A stretch of DNA of 8,824 bases, taken from a bacterium. Its GTDB lineage: Bacteria > Patescibacteriota > Minisyncoccia > Phycocordibacterales > UBA918. The stretch covers positions 1 through 8,824 of the forward strand of contig JAIYEC010000005.1 of NCBI GenBank assembly GCA_027487145.1, given 5' to 3'. Of the stretch, positions 4,935-8,824 are shown piece after piece (the stretch's first letter is position 1; every line of letters begins with the position of its first letter). Under the pieces are notes generated by a model. The model saw only the letters and a list, made by a program, of their open reading frames with translations, did no database searches and was not told where the DNA came from. The position numbers and the translations under genes were made by a program.

Positions 4935-5258
4935 TTAGCCAACACCTAATAACCGCTTTGTTTCACTTTGAAAGGCTTCCATCTCTTCTTGTACTATTTC
5001 AGCAAAAAGCGGGTATGTCTCTAGAGCTTTTTCTAAGACGTCAGAATCCTCCTTATGGGTTTCAAGCCACGACTCAAAGGCTTGCTGTTCTTCAAGCGAT
5101 AACGACACCATAAACTTGAGTACAGCACTCTCAATCACGACCGATCCAACCGACTCCAAGAACTCTTCTCGCTCCGCTACTGACATGTCTGCTAATCCAA
5201 GCATCGTAACGATGGTGTCTTCTTCGGTATTTACAGCTGAATTAAAAGTATCATTCAT
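4935..5258 (-). CDS. Small acidic hypothetical protein, 107 aa, coupled to the giant membrane protein
   Basis: I do not recognise the function. The protein appears all-helical, soluble and acidic, with no signal peptide. The arrangement (a short N-terminal tail, LGLADMSVAEREEFLESVG, then helices built on LSLEEQQAFESWLETHKED) weakly resembles small CPR-enriched DUF proteins such as DUF5663, but I cannot confirm this. Its ATG lies 1 nt after the TAG of the 1113-aa gene, and AAGG lies 9 nt before the ATG within the end of that gene, so translational coupling is very likely. The tight coupling suggests that it works with, folds or regulates the giant protein. The 107-residue length and lack of catalytic motifs fit an adaptor or chaperone-like partner, but that is speculation. 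Confidence 0.85.
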   Translation of the reverse strand: MNDTFNSAVNTEEDTIVTMLGLADMSVAEREEFLESVGSVVIESAVLKFMVSLSLEEQQAFESWLETHKEDSDVLEKALETYPLFAEIVQEEMEAFQSETKRLLGVG

Positions 5259-5259
5259 A

Positions 5260-8200
5260 CTATGAAGCCTTAGGCTGATTTAACGAATTAATAAAGGCTG
5301 CCTCCGCCACATCACTAAACCTATCCTTAGGATTAATTACCATACCAGCTTCTTGCCACTGCTTCAGGGAATCTCTCCAGGCTAGATAATCTTTCATGTC
5401 TATTTGCTCGTCACCCAGTGCCTTAGCCAAGGTTGCTGCATCAACTTTTTCTAACTGATTAAACTCTGCCACTGTGTACGGTGCAAAAATTTTAAACGCA
5501 TCAGTAGAATTAGGAGCTCCACCAAAAATCCGACCAAACAAACTGTCAGCGGGTGCTGGACCTTGAATCTTTTCTACAAAGAGCTTTTGGAAATCCGCTT
5601 CAAACTTCATATAACCTCCTTGGTAAGCACGAGCGTACTCGATATTTTTTTCTGGTGCTACTGACTTCATAAATAATGTTTCAGACGTTTTATCAGGCTT
5701 TTCAACAGAAGCACTGGTACTATCACTACTTGTTTCAGGTGGAGTAGAATCTCTTTGGGATGTAACATCCTCAGTGGCTACCACTTCTTTTTCGACAGAA
5801 GCTTCTGGAGTTTCAGATGCACCTACTTCGGTTGCCCCCTCAGCTTTCAGCCACCCTTTTTCTTTAGCGATCTCCTCTGCTAGTTGGTTGAGTTTATTAG
5901 TATCAATTTCAGCCCCTACTGCAAGATCATCAGCTGTCTCACCGAAACCGAGCTCTGCTCGAAGAGTAGCATCAGTATTTATTTTATCTCGAACGAGATC
6001 AATCACAGCTTGCTCACGAGCTGGGTCAATCTTTTCAGCAAATGAAGGTTCCCCAGCTTTGGTCTCTCCTTCCATTACATCCCAGAAGTTATCACCTTTT
6101 TCAGCGACATATGGAGCGGTTTCAGGATTTGCTACAGCACTTTGTGCTGCAGCTGTATTACCCTCAGCATTACCAGCGTCGGCTGCAATAGTTGAATCAG
6201 CTTTTGCGTCAACAGCTCCCGCCCCAACTTTTCCTTCTGTACCAGTACCAACAACATCACCTTCACCACCTCCGCTAAAAACTGCATCTTCTAAAGTCCC
6301 AGCTACTCCACCCACTAACATACCAGCTGCTCCGGCTGCAAAGAGCACTTTCATGATTCGAGAGCGATTTCTTTCATCTACTTGAGCAAGAATATTTTCA
6401 AATTTTGCAAACCATTCCTTGAACTCTTCTTTTGAAAGCGCTCCCGTTTTAAGCTTCTCAGCCAAATTCTGTGCCTCAGACTCAATTTGATCTAACTCCC
6501 AAGCCGTAATACTATCACGGAGTTTTTTATCATAGATACCAGCGACCGCTCCGCCAGCCAAACCACCAGTGGTCGACCTGAGCCACCAAGCACCACCTGC
6601 GACCACTCCGGCTGCCCCACCGGTCGCAGCCCCAATGGCCATTGCACCAACAAACTTTACTTTATTCTTATGTTTTAAGAGAGTAGATAGGACTCCCTCA
6701 GGCTTTACTCCAAGCGCCTCGACAGCCTCCTTCTGCATTTTACCTTGCGCACTGGTAGTATTCACTAATACCTCAGCCCCGAGGCGAGTGTAGTATCGAT
6801 CTAGGACTTTTTGTGAGACACCCTCAAGAGACCTCTTCCCAGCAAGTGACCGCTTCTCTGACATCTCTCTGGCTTTTTCATTATAGACATGTGAAGCATC
6901 CTGCGAAGCATCTTTCAAATCTAGAATTTCTTGTGGTAAGTCTGGTCTCACGCCAAACTTCGCTCGTAAGGTGCCGATACTCCTCCCCCAGAAGCCCTTA
7001 CTGTTAATTTCTTCAGTCCAATTTTTATAAAACTCATCTACAGCCTTGAGATACTCTTCTTGCTTTTCTTTATGGAGCGCTTTAGCTTCTAACCACTCTT
7101 TGCGAAGAACTGCATACTCTGGAGACACTTCTTTAACTGGCGCTAGAATCTCGGAAGAATCAACAGTAGGAATTTCTTCTGCCTCTTTCTTAAATATGGG
7201 ACTACCGTCTGCTATCAAATTTTCATAATAGTCAACTCCTTTTTGAAGCTGTTTATAATAAGCTGTAAAAGATTCTTTTGTATCTTCAGGAATTTCTTTA
7301 CCTTCCTTAACACTCTGCTCCACCTCAGAAAGTAGCTCATATAAATTTTCAAACTCTTGATACAAGAATCGTAAATTAGATTTTTCATCTTTTGAAAGAG
7401 CCTCTTCTTTCAGGTTAGGGATAATGCGTTCATCGAGCGCTACTCGAATCTTTTCAACCTTCCCTCGATAGTCTTCGAGTATTTCTCGGTTCTCTCTCTC
7501 CAGGCTATCAAGAAGATCCCCCTCCATTTTTATTTCTTTCGGATCGTGCTGCTCAGGATATGAACCACCTGGAAAGACCCGTCGCTCTGTATTACTTACC
7601 TGCTCTTCTCGGCCGTCAAACCTTTTTATTTTATGTTTTTTTGGCAATACTGTTAACTTTCGAACACCAGCTGGCACATCTTCCGGAGCGTCTTCAGTTG
7701 TCACTTCATCATCAGACTCATCTGGAGAAAGTGATTTTTCGATCAAATCCTTAATATCAGCAATATCTTCTTGAATCTCACCAAGCGCTCGCCAATCCCG
7801 AGAATACGCAACACCGACACTTAGGATTCTGGTTACCTCTCCTTGAAACTCTTCAATAAGTTCTAGTAGTTTGTCATACTCTTGTTGAATGTCAGCAGAT
7901 TTCTCATAATTCACAGTACCCCCGATAGAGAGTGGCGTTTTTTCAACAGCAACAAAAAGACGCTGTAATTCGTCTCTCTGTTCAGAAGTAAGGTCTGAAG
8001 GTCTCTCAAAATCTTCTTTTTTTGAGAGATTTTCAGCTATATCAGAAACTACATCTTCATTTTTTAGATCAGACGACAAAAGAGGGATCTTTTCATCGTT
8101 TCTGACGAAGGCTTTATCTTCTGCTTCAACTGAAAATCCTTCTCCGCTCAAAAAAACTTCTACCATTTCTTCCAAGAGCGAAAGATTTTTAGCAAACACT

Positions 8201-8601
8201 TCAGCTCTCTGCTCAACAAAGTGATCATTCTCACTACTAGTCAAATCTTGCATCTCTCGAATTAAATCGTTGATGACTGATACGTGATTTCTAATTGATT
8301 GGTAAAACTCTTCAAAATCCTCTGTAGCTTCACCAGATTCTATTAGTGCCATTCGGTGGTCATTTGCCTGCCGAAACCAGGTGGCAACTTTTGTTTTAAT
8401 TTGTTTAAGCCCTTCAAGACTAAAAGGATTAAGTGACTCAGACTGCTGAAGTTGGTCAAAAGTGTTACTCTCGGACTCGGAGCCAGTGATAGCAGACTCA
8501 GTCATACGTCCTGATATCCGAGGCTTGATAACAATAGGAATAATGTCAATAATTTCACCTTGATCTTCATTTGGATTGTATCTGCGGAAATTTTCTGACA
8601 T
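5260..8601 (-). CDS. Giant acidic membrane-spanning protein with LysM-like module (1113 aa)
   Basis: No named family is recognised. There is no signal peptide. Residues 1-640 are hydrophilic, acidic and mostly helical, with coiled-coil-like stretches about 205-290, 355-465 and 495-620, and IIDIIPIVI at 17-25. Gly/Ala-rich membrane segments lie at 648-672 and about 676-690 (glycine-zipper-like) and at 749-769. Lys/Arg residues flank the first (645-649) and follow the second (692-695). A Gly/Ala/Asp linker (775-828) leads to a LysM-like module (831-905) starting YVAEKGDNFWDVM and ending VGAEIDTNKLNQL, with a long helical insert. After a Ser/Thr/Glu linker (918-972) comes a roughly 140-residue C-terminal domain. 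Three membrane crossings would put the N-terminus inside and the LysM-like part outside, contacting peptidoglycan. First gene of a unit with the 107-aa gene; a scaffold joining cytoplasm and wall is inferred. Confidence 0.9.
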   Translation of the reverse strand: MSENFRRYNPNEDQGEIIDIIPIVIKPRISGRMTESAITGSESESNTFDQLQQSESLNPFSLEGLKQIKTKVATWFRQANDHRMALIESGEATEDFEEFYQSIRNHVSVINDLIREMQDLTSSENDHFVEQRAEVFAKNLSLLEEMVEVFLSGEGFSVEAEDKAFVRNDEKIPLLSSDLKNEDVVSDIAENLSKKEDFERPSDLTSEQRDELQRLFVAVEKTPLSIGGTVNYEKSADIQQEYDKLLELIEEFQGEVTRILSVGVAYSRDWRALGEIQEDIADIKDLIEKSLSPDESDDEVTTEDAPEDVPAGVRKLTVLPKKHKIKRFDGREEQVSNTERRVFPGGSYPEQHDPKEIKMEGDLLDSLERENREILEDYRGKVEKIRVALDERIIPNLKEEALSKDEKSNLRFLYQEFENLYELLSEVEQSVKEGKEIPEDTKESFTAYYKQLQKGVDYYENLIADGSPIFKKEAEEIPTVDSSEILAPVKEVSPEYAVLRKEWLEAKALHKEKQEEYLKAVDEFYKNWTEEINSKGFWGRSIGTLRAKFGVRPDLPQEILDLKDASQDASHVYNEKAREMSEKRSLAGKRSLEGVSQKVLDRYYTRLGAEVLVNTTSAQGKMQKEAVEALGVKPEGVLSTLLKHKNKVKFVGAMAIGAATGGAAGVVAGGAWWLRSTTGGLAGGAVAGIYDKKLRDSITAWELDQIESEAQNLAEKLKTGALSKEEFKEWFAKFENILAQVDERNRSRIMKVLFAAGAAGMLVGGVAGTLEDAVFSGGGEGDVVGTGTEGKVGAGAVDAKADSTIAADAGNAEGNTAAAQSAVANPETAPYVAEKGDNFWDVMEGETKAGEPSFAEKIDPAREQAVIDLVRDKINTDATLRAELGFGETADDLAVGAEIDTNKLNQLAEEIAKEKGWLKAEGATEVGASETPEASVEKEVVATEDVTSQRDSTPPETSSDSTSASVEKPDKTSETLFMKSVAPEKNIEYARAYQGGYMKFEADFQKLFVEKIQGPAPADSLFGRIFGGAPNSTDAFKIFAPYTVAEFNQLEKVDAATLAKALGDEQIDMKDYLAWRDSLKQWQEAGMVINPKDRFSDVAEAAFINSLNQPKAS
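5887..6114 (-). other. LysM-like module within the giant protein
   Basis: Residues 830-905. The opening YVAEKGDNFWDVM matches the LysM start (hydrophobic-x-x-x-x-GD-x-hydrophobic-W-D-hydrophobic). Near the end LAVGAEIDTNKL matches the LysM 'L-x-x-G-x-x-hydrophobic' turn. Between them is a long segment (EKIDPAREQAVIDLVRDKI and on), longer than the core of a standard LysM of about 45 residues, so this is an expanded or degenerate member. LysM domains bind N-acetylglucosamine polymers; binding here is inference. Confidence 0.55.
6295..6660 (-). other. Membrane-spanning zone of the giant protein
   Basis: Residues 648-769. Segment one starts VKFVGAMAIGAATGGAAGVV (648-667) and ends at AWWL (674). 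A second Gly-rich segment, TTGGLAGGAVAGIY, covers 677-690. Segment three, IMKVLFAAGAAGMLVGGVAG, covers 749-768. GxxxG-type spacing in all three suggests close helix packing or oligomerisation. The second segment is short, so the number of true crossings (two or three) is uncertain. It decides on which side the LysM-like module lies. Confidence 0.65.
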
Positions 8602-8620
8602 AAACTAATTTCTTTAAAAA

Positions 8621-8629
8621 AGTATATCA
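8621..8629 (-). promoter_or_regulatory. Extended -10 promoter of the giant-protein operon
   Basis: On the - strand TGA-TATACT (8629-8621) is an extended -10. The predicted start, near 8614, gives a leader of about 13 nt before the ATG at 8601, with no clear Shine-Dalgarno. A TTGACT upstream is only 8 bp from the -10, too close to serve as its -35. Confidence 0.55.
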
Positions 8630-8648
8630 CCTTAAGTCAATTCAATTA

Positions 8649-8690
8649 TATGATATTGGTCTAAGTTGCTATACTTATCCCCATATCATA
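8649..8690. repeat. Imperfect inverted repeat between divergent promoters
   Basis: TATGATATTGG (8649-8659) is complementary to CCATATCATA (8681-8690) apart from one bulged base. The arms flank the + strand promoter of the zinc-ribbon gene and lie upstream of the divergent giant-protein promoter. The arms are AT-rich, so chance is possible; a shared regulator site is the interesting alternative. Confidence 0.3.
8667..8675 (+). promoter_or_regulatory. Extended -10 promoter of the zinc-ribbon gene
   Basis: TGC-TATACT (8667-8675), inside the 11-mer GTTGCTATACT that also precedes the mgtC-like gene. The predicted start is near 8682, giving a leader of about 22 nt without a Shine-Dalgarno. No strong -35 is present. 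Confidence 0.6.
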
Positions 8691-8703
8691 ATATTGTAAC
8701 ATC

Positions 8704-8824
8704 ATGCATCAAGGAAACTGGAAGTGTAGCAGCTGTGGTGGCGCCATTACTGAGCTACCGTTTATCCCTCGAAGCGAAAATGGTCTCACGTGCCGAACCT
8801 GCTTCATAAAACAAAAAGGCGGTA
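8704..8824 (+). CDS. CxxC...CxxC zinc-ribbon protein (5' part, runs off the window)
   Basis: Forty codons are visible, reading MHQGNWKCSSCGGAITELPF, then IPRSENGLTCRTCFIKQKGG, with no stop before the window ends. Cys8, Cys11, Cys30 and Cys33 form two CxxC knuckles that should bind one zinc. The layout (NWKCxxCG, ELPFxP, TCRxC) matches the small 'CxxC-x17-CxxC' zinc-ribbon proteins very common in Patescibacteria, here with 18 residues between the pairs. Their function is not established; nucleic-acid binding is usually supposed. It is divergent from the giant-protein operon with 102 bp between start codons and has its own extended -10 promoter. Confidence 0.85.
   Translation, partial: MHQGNWKCSSCGGAITELPFIPRSENGLTCRTCFIKQKGG

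Noticed and set aside
5774..6385. 203-aa + strand open frame, Ser/Ala/Pro-rich
   Set aside because: It lies antisense to the Gly/Ala/Glu-rich linkers and LysM-like region of the giant protein. The low-complexity codons remove stops on the opposite strand, and no start signals are seen.
8641..8700. Possible attachment site or small RNA in the AT-rich divergent gap
   Set aside because: The region is explained by two promoters; no tRNA end, direct-repeat pair or terminator-bounded transcript is visible.

Overview
The window looks like a chromosomal piece of a Candidate Phyla Radiation (Patescibacteria) bacterium, most likely Parcubacteria-like. The assignment is inferred from gene content. The diagnostic proteins are a short CxxC...CxxC zinc-ribbon protein beginning MHQGNWKCSSCGG, a secreted protein with the N-terminal peptidoglycan-binding-like domain common in these lineages, and a giant acidic membrane-spanning protein with a LysM-like module. 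Stop codons TAA, TAG and TGA are all used, so the code is standard (code 11) and not the UGA-Gly code of Gracilibacteria/SR1. No tRNA, rRNA, CRISPR array or mobile element was seen.

Layout. Bases 1-195 hold the 3' end of an unrecognised + strand reading frame, closed by a strong terminator. A second, perfect 26-bp palindrome follows it immediately. A promoter and a leader of about 115 nt, containing a duplicated motif and a hairpin, then lead to a DEAD-box RNA helicase (494-1825, +). A perfect 42-bp palindrome ends the helicase and a convergent small hypothetical gene (1863-2126, -). Divergent from that gene is an exported staphylococcal-nuclease-type nuclease (2155-2679, +). Its 3' end overlaps by 16 bp a convergent two-gene unit: a MgtC/SapB-like membrane protein (3052-3561, -) followed after 1 nt by a diacylglycerol/undecaprenol kinase (2664-3050, -).

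The second half (3657-8601, all -) looks like a cell-envelope block. A 1113-residue protein has a long acidic helical N-terminal part, Gly/Ala-rich membrane segments, a LysM-like module and a C-terminal domain. It is followed after 1 nt by a 107-residue acidic protein. After 45 nt with no visible terminator comes an exported 410-residue protein with a peptidoglycan-binding-like domain and three roughly 80-residue, extremely Asp/Glu-rich repeats. A divergent zinc-ribbon gene begins at 8704 and runs off the end of the window.

A recurring regulatory feature is the -10 hexamer TATACT, in three of four cases preceded by TGN (extended -10). In two cases it lies so close to the ATG that the mRNAs should be leaderless or nearly so. 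Clear Shine-Dalgarno sites are rare: GAGG before the 87-aa gene and AAGG before the 107-aa gene. Taken together, the window encodes RNA remodelling (helicase), scavenging of external nucleic acid (nuclease), lipid-carrier and membrane physiology (DgkA, MgtC-like), and a candidate surface or envelope-spanning system whose function cannot be named from sequence alone.
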